The notes beneath the pieces were generated by a model. That model had not been told where the DNA came from, did not search any database, and saw nothing but the letters and a program-made list of their open reading frames with translations. Position numbers and translations under genes: made by a program. Below are positions 32,801 to 43,480 of a stretch of DNA of 64,000 nucleotides, one piece after another. The stretch is from Fistulifera solaris (Eukaryota > Bacillariophyta > Bacillariophyceae > Naviculales > Stauroneidaceae), in the NCBI GenBank assembly GCA_030295235.1, contig AP026164.1, positions 2,170,001-2,234,000 on the forward strand, written 5' to 3'. Numbering within the stretch: position 1 is the stretch's first letter; the number at the start of each line of letters is the position of its first letter.

Positions 32801-33062
32801 GCTGAAATTCATGACATCTTGCTCGCGCCAACCACTGCTTGGTTTTTCATCCCTTGAACCGTCTCCGTGCTTGCAACAAATTCGTCTACCGAATTCTTTG
32901 CGCGAGACAATGGACCTTGAAGTATTAGCGAAGGCAACCCCTCTCCCGACGGCTTCAACATGCATGAATCTTTTGAAACTCCCAAATTATCCCAACAAGC
33001 AGCTCATGAAGTGGAAGTTACTAGCGGCCATAGAAGCTGGAGCCGGCTTCGAGCTGACATGA
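29814..33062 (+). CDS. UBE3C: HECT E3 ubiquitin ligase, UBE3C/Hul5 type
   Basis: About 1,080 residues. The N-terminus MFDGQFRTRRNVNLGG followed by a basic helix with an IQ-like motif (AIFLQKMRRGAQTRKKL) is characteristic of UBE3C/Hul5, the proteasome-associated ligase that extends ubiquitin chains on stalled substrates. The middle region is helical with an acidic insert (DTDDNDSSSDEEDGW). The HECT domain fills the last 370 residues: INGGG-like GIDGGGVFKEFIDDL, YEFLGRVLGKAVYE, then the catalytic LPTASTCMNLLKLPNY with Cys, and the C-terminal hydrophobic tail. Frame breaks lie near 30150 and in the A6 run at 30291-30296. After 30297 the frame is open for 2.7 kb. Cytosolic and nuclear action is expected from the family. 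Confidence 0.9.
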
Positions 33063-33636
33063 TACTTTTTAGCACGGTAGATGATCTTCAGTGAAGATTG
33101 ACTTTGGAGGTTTTTAACGCGCAATCAAGGCATGATTATTAATTTTTCAGCTTACAGATTTCTGCTCGAAGGTCAATACTGATGAGAAGCCTGACAAAAG
33201 TTACAAAGTTCCGAGCGTAAGACTTGTGCTACAATTAGGTCGATTGTTTTGTTGAACACAAGGACTAAGGACCAAAGCTATCCTTCGTTTGGAATTCCTG
33301 GGAACTCCTTGATCCTCTGTTGCCTATCTAGCTAGAGATCATCATTGCCAAAAAATGGAAAGATGCAAGATACATCGCTCGATGAGCCAAACGCGATCAA
33401 AATAAATTTAGACTAAGTGATTAAGTGAGGTGTGTCACTCAAGTTCGTATAATTCGCTGCTAAATGACGCACATAAACTAGGACTAACTATGATACTGTA
33501 TACTACTCTACATTATGATATTCCACCGCGTAGATAGTCACCATTTCTCATTTCCATTTTTCTCCATCATCATTATTCTTGATTTTTCTTCTTTCAAAAA
33601 GACATATTTTTTTTTAACAAAAGAGATAAGTCGGCA
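33063..33636. other. Intergenic, no gene seen
   Basis: AT-rich spacer between two plus-strand genes. It should hold the HECT 3' UTR and the promoter of the next gene; a T9-10 run lies close upstream of the next start. Confidence 0.55.
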
Positions 33637-34522
33637 ATGAAATCGATAATAGCTCTAGTGCTCGTTTCCATCACTGTTGCAATCACAGGGTGCGAAGTCG
33701 GTGTAGATCGAATTCAGCCACACGATCACACAGGGAAGCTGGCGCCTTACTTCCCAAGACCTTTTTCCGAGATCAAGTTGACGTCCCACGAAGAGGCTCA
33801 ACTTGCTCGTGGTAAATCCGTGCTGAAGGAAATAGAAGGTGAGGGTGGTACTGTCGTCTGCGTACAGGATATCAATGCACCCAAGGCAGCGGTGTGGAAC
33901 CAAATCCTAGATTTTGGAATGTAGTAAGTGTGCCCTCCTGTCACTATATACGGACACGTAACCAAGATCTAAACTTCATCCACGCTCACAGCAACAAGAA
34001 AGTCAACTTAGTACTTCACAGCAGCAATTATTACGTCGACAAGAGCAACGAAGAGGCTAAAAAGATAAAAACAAAAATTTATATTTGGAATTCTACCTGG
34101 CTATTCGGTATGTAAAGCACGCATTCGCTGTCTCTGCACTTTCATACGCTCATCTATGATCGAAATTCCTTTGAATCAACGACGTTTTTAGTACAATTTG
34201 TACTATGATCACACATTTCTACCCGCAGAAAGATAGTATGACATGGACATTAGATTACACGAAAAAATCTGACATGGATGACGTTTCCGGGCAATGGCAC
34301 ATAGAAGAGCGCGATAACGGTTCGAAAACACGAGTCTTTTGTGCTTGCGATGTCTTACTTCGAGAATTTGTTCCTGTGTCTATTATGAGCTCCATATCGA
34401 GGGCTGCTCTGATATTGGCGACTGGCTGGGTTAAGAAGCAAAGTGAGCAAAATGCTGATAGTTTTCATGTGGCTGAGCAGTTCGGATATAAACGCACAAT
34501 TCCGATTGCTATACCAATATAG
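33637..34522 (+). CDS. Secreted or plastid SRPBCC/START-like protein
   Basis: The signal peptide (MKSIIALVLVSITVAITGC) leads a protein of about 240 residues. Exon 1 ends at 33923, the intron is 33924-33991 (GTAAGT...CACAG), and exon 2 resumes YNKKVNLVLHSSNYYVDKS. A second intron from about 34108 to 34193 (GTATGT...TTTTTAG) leads into YYDHTFLP and SMTWTLDYTKKSDMDDVSG, with CACDVLLREFVP and a C-terminal amphipathic helix (AALILATGWVKKQSEQN). This is the polyketide-cyclase/START (SRPBCC) layout, a hydrophobic-ligand cavity protein; the ligand is unknown. The frame slips by one at the C3 run 34222-34224. Exon 2-3 phase is not fully resolved. Related single-domain proteins are common in diatoms, in my recollection. 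Confidence 0.65.
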
Positions 34523-34878
34523 GTCAGCGCAATCTTGGACGCGGTATTCTTGGCTTCCCCAAGGCCTCTTAACTAATGACGATGCCTACTTACCTAAAAC
34601 TGCCGTCATCATGGCAAAGGGTTGCGAGACACTGTCTGAATTTAGTAACCCGGATTGTCGAACAACATAGTTTAGTTATTTCGCTTTCAGGTAGTTTTAG
34701 TATTTAGTAGGTGACCACGCAACTACCAGGTACTACTCAATACAGTCTAATTCATGTGTCGGTTTGGATACAGAAAATTATGAATGCGAGTGAATGCAAC
34801 TTGTCGAGGTTGTCGCGAGTCATGAACAATTCGCTCGTTGCTCTAGGTCACGACTCAACACAAACATAGCAGGACAAA
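34523..34878. other. Intergenic between convergent genes
   Basis: About 355 bp between the SRPBCC gene and the first M43 protease. Nothing recognised. Confidence 0.5.
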
Positions 34879-36360
34879 TCATTTACAAAGTACACTGGCG
34901 TTTTGGACCGGAGTACTCCCAACTGCAAGGACTCCCACATAAAGAAGTACAGGTTCTGTCCACTGCTGCACGGGACTCTGAGTTGGGCTCTGCGAAGGAA
35001 CCGGCGCTGGATCTTCCACGTCGGCGAATGCCCTTCTTAAAAGACCAGCCAAAGTTCGAATAAGCAATCGGAAAAGACCTGTTTCGTTCTCTTTCGTGGG
35101 CTCTTGCACAAATTCATTCGCACTAAACGCTCCTGTGGAGCACGATTCAGCGCTTCCCAGATTACTCTTCACGCATAGATCTGCTGAACTCCATGATGGC
35201 GGACTCAACAAGTTCATGTACATGTCTGCATTGCCTTCGTTGGCCGAGATAGTGCATGTTGTGTTCCCTTGTATCATATATCGAAAGACTTGACGTTCTC
35301 TCGGTATTAAATTAAAGGGATCAGATTGTTCGCCAAACTGCAAGTCAATTATATCATTTTCCCAGCGACCACGGCGGAAATACGTGTAGCATGCTCGCAT
35401 AGCCAGCGCTTGGCCTAGAGTGAACTCGTACATGCAGGCATCGAGAGAGTAGTCCATAAAATTGAAAATCGGATCAGGACCTCCTCCTGGGCAAGTATCA
35501 GGTCGGGTTGCAGGCGAACATCCTCCATAGGCGTTGCCTTGTGGCGGCGTATCAGCGATACCGTCGGAAATATCACATCCCCCCGAAAAGGTATGCGAGA
35601 GACCCAGCCAATGTCCGACTTCGTGTACCAACGTATCACCCTCATTGTAGCGCGTATTGGTTCCTCCCGGTATTGAAGAAGCCTTCACGACAACACCGTC
35701 TTTGATCGACCCCGGCGTTACCGCCCACGGATAAAACGTAAAGCCCAGAGCCCGAAGATCCGTAAAATACACGTCCAGAGTTTTCGCATCGCCCTTTTTC
35801 AGCGCCGTTTTCATTTCCATTTCATCTCCAGAATCCAGGTATGCCCACACATTGTTGACCACATGAAACACACACGCGCCGCTTGTTGAAACATCTCGGA
35901 CGGTTGCGCCTGGGACGAGGACGCCATTCGCATTCACTTTCGCCACGGCAAATTGGATTCCTGTTTTGATGGAACAAGTGCCCGGAGCACACCAACTCAG
36001 CGTAGTGTTGCAACATGATGAGGATCCGTAGGCTGTGTTCAATGCGTCGAGTTGCCGTTGCAGATCGCCGTTGGAGAGTTTGTTCTTTCCTGTATCGTCC
36101 GATATTACGTAAAAGCACACAGGGATCATAATATTTGCTTCGATATCGACTTCGTCTGGGCTAGAGAGAAATTTTTCTACCACAAGTTGTTGGGTGGCAA
36201 TGTCGGCTTCTTTCGCTTCGGCGGTATCACATCGCTCAATCGTCGTTTCAAGGTCGCGGTCATCCTGCCACCCGTGCGACCCATGCGATGATACTTCTTG
36301 TATTTTCGAAAAGCATGCTGTCAATGCGAACAACAATAGAGCGTATCCGGGTAATTTCAT
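34879..36360 (-). CDS. Secreted M43 (pappalysin-like) zinc metalloprotease, copy 1
   Basis: About 493 residues without a break. The open frame extends to 36408, but MKLPGYALLLFALTA at 36360 begins a clear signal peptide, so I choose that start. A propeptide-like region (ATQQLVVEKFLSS) precedes the catalytic domain. The zinc motif is HEVGHWLGLSH (HExxHxxGxxH), followed by FSGGCDISDGIADTPPQ, the Cys-rich segment CSPATRPDTCPGGGPDP and the Met-turn NFMDYSLDACM. These are hallmarks of cytophagalysin/pappalysin peptidases. A beta-rich C-terminal domain (FRYMIQGNTTCTISANEG) resembles bacterial pre-peptidase C-terminal domains. The fold suggests an extracellular protease. A paralogue lies at 39655-41040. 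Confidence 0.9.
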   Translation of the reverse strand: MKLPGYALLLFALTACFSKIQEVSSHGSHGWQDDRDLETTIERCDTAEAKEADIATQQLVVEKFLSSPDEVDIEANIMIPVCFYVISDDTGKNKLSNGDLQRQLDALNTAYGSSSCCNTTLSWCAPGTCSIKTGIQFAVAKVNANGVLVPGATVRDVSTSGACVFHVVNNVWAYLDSGDEMEMKTALKKGDAKTLDVYFTDLRALGFTFYPWAVTPGSIKDGVVVKASSIPGGTNTRYNEGDTLVHEVGHWLGLSHTFSGGCDISDGIADTPPQGNAYGGCSPATRPDTCPGGGPDPIFNFMDYSLDACMYEFTLGQALAMRACYTYFRRGRWENDIIDLQFGEQSDPFNLIPRERQVFRYMIQGNTTCTISANEGNADMYMNLLSPPSWSSADLCVKSNLGSAESCSTGAFSANEFVQEPTKENETGLFRLLIRTLAGLLRRAFADVEDPAPVPSQSPTQSPVQQWTEPVLLYVGVLAVGSTPVQNASVLCK

Positions 36361-37054
36361 GTGGTAGTTCTTGTTTTGTTGCTCTTCTGTGGGATACTTC
36401 AGGTTCAAACGAAGTATCTTGTTGGAAGGACGTGTTTTTCCTGTTCGTTTTCTTTTTTAATAGAGATGTTGTGAATGTTGGTTGCGCAAGAGAAGTTTCG
36501 CTCTCGCCAGACGCACAGGTTCCTTACAGGTTTGCATGACGACTATAACGAGAAAAGCGGTATCAGTCGGTACAAAGAAAGAAAAGTGATTAAATACGAA
36601 AATTCAATTTGTTTTTGTGACTATCAAAAGATGCATAGCAAAAATCCAAGTTGTTAACACAAAACCGTCTGTTGACGTTTTGGTCCAATTGTAACGATGT
36701 TTTATTAAGGATAACGTTAAGCGTGAAAATAATACTGCGGGGGTACTCCGTACCAGTACTGCACTGGAACTGGTACCGTACCGGTACCGGTACCGGTACA
36801 AGTACCAGGCAATTGGTAATACCTGGTAATGCACCGAGCACCGAGCCTGCAACTGCGACGATGAAAGATAGACGAAAGAGAGGAAATTATCAAATACATC
36901 AAGATTACAACAGGCCTCATCATCTTTGTCTTTCGCAAACAAATTAAGCTGAGTTTCATAGGCCCGCAGAGCACGCTGCGAGCTATCGACGCAACAACAA
37001 TAGAAATAATTCACCAACTGACGTCACTTGAATTCGATATTCCCATCAATAGGG
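36361..37054. other. Divergent intergenic region with a GGTACC-based microsatellite
   Basis: Between the M43 and FKBP start codons. At about 36752-36812 there is a run of GTACC/GGTACC-type units. The rest is AT-rich with no gene. Confidence 0.55.
36752..36812. repeat. Microsatellite of GGTAC(C) units
   Basis: Imperfect array of ACCGGT/GGTACC hexamers, most regular at about 36772-36800. It is nearly palindromic because each unit is its own reverse complement. Confidence 0.75.
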
Positions 37055-37833
37055 ATGCAATCTCGTCTTTCTCTCCTGTGCTTTCTTGGTGTCACATACG
37101 TCGGTGCGTTTGTTCTTACCAACGTACGGAGGCACAAATTCTTACCTCTTTCCAGAGCTTAGATGAGCACGTTGAGACAGAAAAGGCTGGGTCCTCTCAG
37201 CAGACAAGGAGATTCTTTGCGAAAGCATCCGCTGCCGTCGTTGCTGCCTCTCTATTCCATGATAGCTTACCGGCCAGAGCTGCTGATGAAGAAATCCCAG
37301 TATTTAAGACAGCATCCGGACTTAAATACATTGATCTACAAGTAGGAACCGGCGAGTCGCCCCAATATGGTCAGCTTTGTTCAATTCAATACGCAGCTTA
37401 CATCAAGTTACCGGCATCGGCCAAAAATCCCAATCCGAAACCGGAACTGTTTGAGAAACAAAGTGCCTATCTTTTGAAGCATGGGAATGGTAGAACGATT
37501 CCTGGACTCGATGAAGGATTGCACACCATGAAAGTTGGTGGGACGCGTCGATTGCTCATTCCTCCGAAGCTGGGTTATATTGAGAATGGTCTCGGCCCAA
37601 TTCCAGAGTATCCCTGGGATCGAAATAAGCTGAACCAGTTGTTGACAGCTATGGTGGAGCAAGCGGGAGGAACTGTGATATTTGAAGTGACACTGTTGTC
37701 CGCAATCGATGACGAAGCCGATCAGGGTTATTATTCCGATGATTCCCTTTCGCCGGAAGACTTTGATACATTACGAAAAAACCTGCAAAGGAAAGTGCAA
37801 GAGAATAGGGAACAGCAGCAAGGTACTCTGTAG
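37055..37833 (+). CDS. FKBP-type peptidyl-prolyl isomerase, thylakoid lumen
   Basis: About 248 residues. The start ATG at 37055 gives a signal peptide (MQSRLSLLCFLGVTYVGAF) ending in a GAF-type plastid cleavage motif. The main frame then begins at SLDEHVETEK. The join is either a 32-nt GT-AG intron (37124-37155, phase 0, frame perfect) or a one-base error. A twin-arginine lumen signal follows (TRRFFAKASAAVVAASL ... PARA). The FKBP domain has DLQVGTGESPQYGQ, GRTIPGLDEGLHTMKVGGTR, LIPPKLGY and TVIFEVTLLSA. The acidic-rich C-terminal helix is an extension. Lumenal FKBPs assist assembly of photosynthetic complexes; the exact client is unknown. Its stop is 42 bp from that of PLRG1, tail to tail. 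Confidence 0.85.
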
Positions 37834-37875
37834 ATGCTGCCATGACGTAACGAAGGTTAAATTTAAAATATTCGC

Positions 37876-39240
37876 CTAATATCTTTGTTTCGAAGCAGCA
37901 ATGCACTTTTTCCGCCAAGCCGTCATATCAATAGGATGCGTCAATTCAGAAGCCTCATCGTCCGGTTTCCAAATCTTGATGGTTTTATCTCCTTCTCCCG
38001 TGATTAATCGTGTACCGGTGGCGTCAAAGGCGGTCGCCATAATAGAGTTTTCCGAATCCAAACTACCCGGTTGCACCTGCGACATGGTCTGCTGAAAGGA
38101 ATACCCCGTCTTGTAATCCCAGAAATGCAAACTCCCGTTATCTCCACCAGACACCATAACTCCATCATCGTTGACTGCCATGGCGTTGATAATGGCTTTG
38201 TGGCCCGTAAAAGTGTGCAGAAATTTGCCGTCTTTTCCTTGAAATTGTTTAATCTGACCATCGGCAGCACCGGAGCAGAACGTGTGCTCAAACGAGGGCT
38301 GCGCTAAAGCACGAATCGACTTTTGATGATGCGTCAAAGTCGTGACGCATTTGCCGGCCACGAGATCCCATAATCGAACGGTGCTGTCGTGGCTTCCGGT
38401 GATCACTTGAGGTTTCATCGTCTTGGTCACAACGGCGGCTACCGTATTGTCGTGTCCGCTCAAGCAATGCACCTGCTTCTTGGTGCGAATATCCCACACA
38501 CGCGCCACGGCGTCTCGTCCTCCAGTCACTAAAACATCGACAGTCGGATGGAGGGACATGCAATAGACACCGGAGAGATGTCCGTGATAATGACGAACCA
38601 CTTGATTCGTTTCCAAATCCCAACATTTGACCTGTTTATCTTCTCCGCAACTAAACAAATACGGATGTCTCGTAGAAAATGCCAGTCCCCGTACGGCAGA
38701 AATATGTCCCGTCAGAGTATATTGCAAGGCGGACTCACTTCCGACCGAAGCCGCCGCGAGATTGAATACTTTGATCGTCCGATCTGCGGAACCGGTAGCA
38801 AACCATCGGTTCGTGGCTTGATCGACCGCAATCGAGCGCACCCATCCCAAATGAGATGATATGACGGTCGAAAGCTTCCATGGAGCATGCCATTGGGGTG
38901 TGGGAATGTAGACCGAACGCTGATGATCGGGTCGTTTCACCAAGATGCGACTCGAAGACGATGTTTCGTCGCCTTCATTCGTGTTTGCAGCTACCAGAGC
39001 CTGATCAATTCTTTCTTTTTTATGTTCCGATGACGCTAACACCAATGCTTGAGAGCTTTTACCTCCTTCAGATTTCGTTACGATACCGTATCGCATCCGC
39101 TTTCGTCGAGCGACGGACGTTTCGCGGAGTGAAGGGTCCGCGGCAGGTAAGAACACCGGCTCATCGAATAGTTGTCGGGAGCGACTGGATATGTGAAAAG
39201 CCGACTCAGCTGCGTAGTTGTGGATTGTTTCTTCTGTCAT
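37876..39240 (-). CDS. PLRG1: Pleiotropic regulator 1 (PLRG1/PRL1/Prp46), WD40 splicing factor
   Basis: About 454 residues, start [13 protein letters not shown] at 39240 (an in-frame Met lies at 39267). The N-terminal 130 residues are unordered and charged. The signature [20 protein letters not shown] then leads into seven WD40 blades ([81 protein letters not shown]). This is diagnostic of PRL1/Prp46, a core NTC/NineTeen-complex component needed for catalytic activation of the spliceosome. There is no intron and no frame break. The C-terminal extension [14 protein letters not shown] is typical of the family (PxxWRK...R). Confidence 0.93.
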   Translation of the reverse strand: MTEETIHNYAAESAFHISSRSRQLFDEPVFLPAADPSLRETSVARRKRMRYGIVTKSEGGKSSQALVLASSEHKKERIDQALVAANTNEGDETSSSSRILVKRPDHQRSVYIPTPQWHAPWKLSTVISSHLGWVRSIAVDQATNRWFATGSADRTIKVFNLAAASVGSESALQYTLTGHISAVRGLAFSTRHPYLFSCGEDKQVKCWDLETNQVVRHYHGHLSGVYCMSLHPTVDVLVTGGRDAVARVWDIRTKKQVHCLSGHDNTVAAVVTKTMKPQVITGSHDSTVRLWDLVAGKCVTTLTHHQKSIRALAQPSFEHTFCSGAADGQIKQFQGKDGKFLHTFTGHKAIINAMAVNDDGVMVSGGDNGSLHFWDYKTGYSFQQTMSQVQPGSLDSENSIMATAFDATGTRLITGEGDKTIKIWKPDDEASELTHPIDMTAWRKKCIAASKQRY

Positions 39241-39654
39241 GCTATATTTACTCCGTTCGAATCTCAAATTGTTAGTCTATTATTGCAATATTGTGTCGTA
39301 TGATTGCGCTTCCGCGGTTGGCTTTATTTCTCGCGAGAACAAGCACCAAAAAAATTGTATGGTGCGACGGGCAGACGTTGTTCTCCTGAAAGCGTTCTAC
39401 GGTTACACGTCGTCTTAGCGTTACCGGTGCCTAATTTTTTACGTGACGAGCGACGAGTGAAGAGTGGCAATAGAGCTAGAGGGAAAGACTGGTCAGGATC
39501 AGATTAAATGTCGATATTCCATGTCTGTTTAGATCCAATTGGCTATGTCATTCATCTACTTTGCTCGATTAATTTCCGATGGGTGACTAATCCCGACGGA
39601 GGTATGGATAGCTTAGAATGATAAAAATGTTGTCCAGGAGAAACCAATGTTCTA
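39241..39654. other. Intergenic, no gene seen
   Basis: About 410 bp between the PLRG1 start and the end of the second M43 gene. Confidence 0.5.
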
Positions 39655-41040
39655 TCATCTAAATAAGCTGCAACGAAGTCTTAAATTTTGAACGGGTGTG
39701 CTCCCAGTAGCAACAACTCCCACGTACAGAGGTAGAGGGTCTCGGATGAACCCAGTCAACGCGCCGAATATAGAACGAATCGGGGCCCCTCTTTGAGCAT
39801 TAATGTATGCACTAACATCACCCGTAGAGCATGATTCGGCACTTGTCGTACTGTTTGATTTGCACAAATCTGCCGCACTCCAGGTTGGCGGACTCAACAA
39901 GTTAATGTACATGTCTGCGTTGCCTTCTTTGGCAGAGATACTGCAAGTCGTCCTTCGTCGGATCAAAACTCGAAAAATCTGTCGTTCTCTGGGTATTAGA
40001 TTCAAAGGTGCTGATTGTTCACGAACTCGTAATTGAATGACCTCGTTCTCCCAGCGACCGAGTCGGAAGAAAGTATAGCAGGCTCGCATGGCCAACGCCT
40101 GGCCTCTCGTGAATTCGTACATACAGGCATCGAGAGAGTAGTCCATGAAATTGAAAATCGGATCGGGACCACCTCCTGGACACGTATCCGGACGCGTCGC
40201 AGGGGAACAGCCACCATAGGCATTCGCCTGAGGCGGTGTATCAACGATTCCGTCAGAAATATCACAGCCACCTGCAAAGGTGTGCGACAGACCCATCCAG
40301 TGCCCCACTTCGTGTGCCAGCGTATCGCCTTCATTGTAGCGTTTATTGCTTCCTCCGGGTACTGTTGAAGCCTGCACCACAACACCATCTCGGATTGATC
40401 CTGGAGTGATCGCCCACGGAAAAGTTGTAAAGCCGAGTGCTCGAAGATCTGTGAAATATACGTCTAGCGTTTTCTCATCACCCTTTTTCAGCGCCGTTTT
40501 CATGGCCATTTCGTCACCATCATCCAGATAGGCCCAGGCATTGTTCACCACTCGAGTCACGCAGGCACCACTTGCTGAAACACTGCTCGCCGTCGCGCCT
40601 GGCACGAGGGCGCCATTGGCATTAATCTTCGCCATGGCGAATGATATCCCAGTATTGATCGAGCAGGTACCTGGAGCACACCAGCTCAAAGTAGTGTTAC
40701 AGCAAGAAGAAGAACCGTACGCTCTGTTCAATGCGTCGAGTTGCCCTTGGAGATCGCTATCGGAAAGACTGTTGTTTCCTTGAGTGTCGGATATCACATA
40801 GAAGCAGACTGGTACCACAATCTCCGTGTCGACTCTCTCCGAGCTGGAGAGAAACTTCTCGACAACAAGCTGTTGCGTTGCGATGTCGAGCTCTGTAGCT
40901 TCGGGGGTACCACACCGGTTCATTTCCTCAAGATCTCGAGCAACGTGTCCCACATGAAACCCATGAGACGATACGCCTTGCAATCTCAGAAAAAACGTTA
41001 TAAAGACGAACGAAAAGACCACATAATCATTTGTTTTCAT
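39655..41040 (-). CDS. Secreted M43 (pappalysin-like) zinc metalloprotease, copy 2
   Basis: About 461 residues, no break. The signal peptide is MKTNDYVVFSFVFITFFL. The zinc motif is HEVGHWMGLSH, and the rest of the catalytic core (GGCDISDGIVDTPPQ, TRPDTCPGGGPDP, NFMDYSLDACMYEF) is almost identical to copy 1 at 34879. The two diverge most in the N-terminal signal region and the C-terminal tail (copy 2 lacks the PSQSPTQSPVQ linker). Both have the same orientation, with FKBP and PLRG1 between them, so the duplication was not simple head-to-tail tandem, or a later insertion separated the copies. Confidence 0.9.
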   Translation of the reverse strand: MKTNDYVVFSFVFITFFLRLQGVSSHGFHVGHVARDLEEMNRCGTPEATELDIATQQLVVEKFLSSSERVDTEIVVPVCFYVISDTQGNNSLSDSDLQGQLDALNRAYGSSSCCNTTLSWCAPGTCSINTGISFAMAKINANGALVPGATASSVSASGACVTRVVNNAWAYLDDGDEMAMKTALKKGDEKTLDVYFTDLRALGFTTFPWAITPGSIRDGVVVQASTVPGGSNKRYNEGDTLAHEVGHWMGLSHTFAGGCDISDGIVDTPPQANAYGGCSPATRPDTCPGGGPDPIFNFMDYSLDACMYEFTRGQALAMRACYTFFRLGRWENEVIQLRVREQSAPLNLIPRERQIFRVLIRRRTTCSISAKEGNADMYINLLSPPTWSAADLCKSNSTTSAESCSTGDVSAYINAQRGAPIRSIFGALTGFIRDPLPLYVGVVATGSTPVQNLRLRCSLFR

Positions 41041-41692
41041 TTGATCTTTCTGTTCTTTTCTGTAAGTTGTTCGCTGTATGATTATTCAAAGAAAGAATAT
41101 GCTTCGCAATGGTCTTTATTGCAATGCATTGGCAACTCGCTCAAGATCGGGGCATTTTCTGTTTCAGCTTTTTCGTTCTCCTTTGCGCTTCCTGGTCATG
41201 GCTAAGCACGGATTATGATACGGCATCCAATACCAGGTAACCACATACTATACTGACGCTAAGTTCAAGTTCTGCAAACATCTTTTAGAATTAGTCGAAA
41301 AAATTTGAATGCAAAGATGTTACTCCGGAGTAGTACTACGTAGTTAAATGTGGCGGTGAGTCGTGGCAAAGTGGACCGACGCGTTGGCTATGGCTATGGT
41401 TGGTTAGCGGGCTAGCGGGCTGGCGACAGGCGAGACTCTCTCTCTAGAGTAGGCAGCTACGAGCTACCGGACAAGGGTGTGCGCTCTAGAGCGAGGAACT
41501 CTTTCAATTCTTTTTTTTGTAAGATATTATCAGAAGAAAAGCATATCTACTGGGTTTCTAATAACAATGCCTAAACACGCGAGTTTGTCGGTTGATATTG
41601 GCAATCTAGTCGATAGCATTAATAAATAGAAACTTCGACTTGAACAGACCGTTTTTCGAAATTTTTCTGCTATTATGTGTATACTAGAGCAA
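41041..41692. other. Intergenic, no gene seen
   Basis: About 650 bp. It includes a low-complexity patch of GGCTATGG/GCGGGCT repeats and CTCTCTCTCTAGAG at about 41380-41455. Nothing else recognised. Confidence 0.5.
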
Positions 41693-43480
41693 TTACAATT
41701 TGAGCCACACCGCAGAAGTGCACTTAAATCCGGAACCAAAGGCCACTTGCAGAATTCTGTCTCCCTTGCGCAGCATGTGCTTTTGATTTTCTTGGATGTA
41801 TTCCAGTTCGTACCAGATACTGCTCGAACTCGTGTTCCCGTAATTCAACAACGTCATTCGAGAAGGTTCTGTATGATAAGGTTCCAATTTTAGGTTCTTC
41901 TCAATTCCGTCAATAACAGCGCGACCACCAGCATGGATACAGAAATGGTCAATGGCAGTCTTGAAGTCGGGCACGTACGGCTTCATCGGTGATTCTACTT
42001 TAAAAAGGTTTTTCTGGAAATATCGTACAATGATACTCAAAACCACCAAAGCCTGTTCGCTCCAAGGCAGCACTTGAGGCCCAAGCATGGTGAAGTTCTT
42101 CTCCATGCATTTTCCGGCAACCTTCACAATATCTTTCGATAGACGTACTCCCTGTTCTTGCTTCGCATCTTCACCTTCATAGACACACTCGTAAGCTGCC
42201 TGACCTGTTCCCTGGACACGAACCGTGTGCAACAATTTGTACCAAGCGCGACGACCGTCGGACCAACGATTGCTCAATACCATGGCCGCACCACCGCAAC
42301 GAAAGAGAGTATTTTGAATCAAGAATCCTCGATCATTTCCGTGGTAAAAGTTTGGCGTCAAAATCTCGGTCGAAACTACGAGTGCTTTCTTGTACGAGTG
42401 TTTGCTGAGAAGCTGCTGTGCCAAATCGATGGAAATCAAAGAAGCCGAACATCCCATACCCGATAAGTTGAATGTTTGCACATCACTGCGCATCCCAAAA
42501 TGACTTAAGACCATGGCACACAAGGAAGGCGTCGGCGAAAAAGACTGCAGTTAATGATCAGTACGTCAATTTCCTTGGGTTTCACGTTGGCTTTGCGCAA
42601 GGCCTCCTCCACGACCGTGAAAATGACAGTTTCCGCTTCGGCGCGCGATGCCTTCATCGATCGATCCGCCTTCGGATACGTGACCGACCCATCCGGCTGC
42701 TTTTCTTCTTTCAAGCTTTGGACGATACCCGGAGGCCAGGCGGTCGACTGACCCGTACCACTTCGTTCAAGGATGCGTTCCATGAATTCAATCGAGTCTT
42801 CCGTAAAGCAATTCTGGCGACGCATAATTTCGACGATTTGATCGTGCGACAATTTCCAAGACTCCGGTGGTTTAAATGTAGCAAACGACAACAGGTAGAC
42901 CGGGCGTTGCACGCGCATAATCAACGCCCCCGAAAGTAACACCAACGCGGTCGCCTTGACGTACGGAGCGAGCAAACTGAATGTATTGGTGTTGTTTTTC
43001 AAAAAGTTGTGATACAGTCGCATGAGAAGTTCCTTAACGGCGGTGGCGACGGCGTAAACAGTTTCGGTCGTCCATTTTTCTCTGTGAAAGAGTTCTTTGC
43101 TCGAGATGACTTGATGAATGATTTGCGCCAAGAGAACAAAAATCAGTAGTGTCATGATTTGTGGCAAATGAGTACCAATCACATGCGTCCAGTCAATCAT
43201 CCTTTCGAGCGCAAATAAAGAAAAGATCGAGTGAGAAGGAAGAGAGAGACAATGATTGTTAGAGAAGGGTCCTTTCAGAAGAACTACAAAGGACTCTTCG
43301 ACGTCCTCTCCAAGATCGCACGTACCCAATCAAACTCGACTTTCGAACTCGGTACTCACGGGCCTTCGAGTTGAAATCGGAGTTGATTGAAATGTCGGTA
43401 TCGGAATCGACGCGATGCATTCCGGTGGGTTCGTTTTGCTGATTATTGCTATTATTTTGGTTTCGCATTTGAGGGGGCAT
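41693..43480 (-). CDS. Type III 3-ketoacyl-CoA synthase (FAE1/KCS-like elongase)
   Basis: The condensing enzyme of microsomal very-long-chain fatty acid elongation, about 553 residues. Exon 1 (43480-43326) encodes a polar N-terminus (MPPQMRNQNNSNNQQ). A GT-AG intron (43325-43202) joins in frame to MIDWTHVIGTHLPQIM, which begins two hydrophobic membrane segments. KCS signatures follow: PPESWKLSHDQIVEIMRR, DVLIINCSLF, catalytic Cys in GMGCSASLISIDLAQ, His in FCIHAGGRAVIDG, Asn in NYGNTSSSSIWYEL, and GSGFKCTSAVW. The frame breaks once in the A5 run at 42538-42542 (INCSLF to PTPSLCAMVLSHFG), a homopolymer site. Located in the ER by family. Confidence 0.9.
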
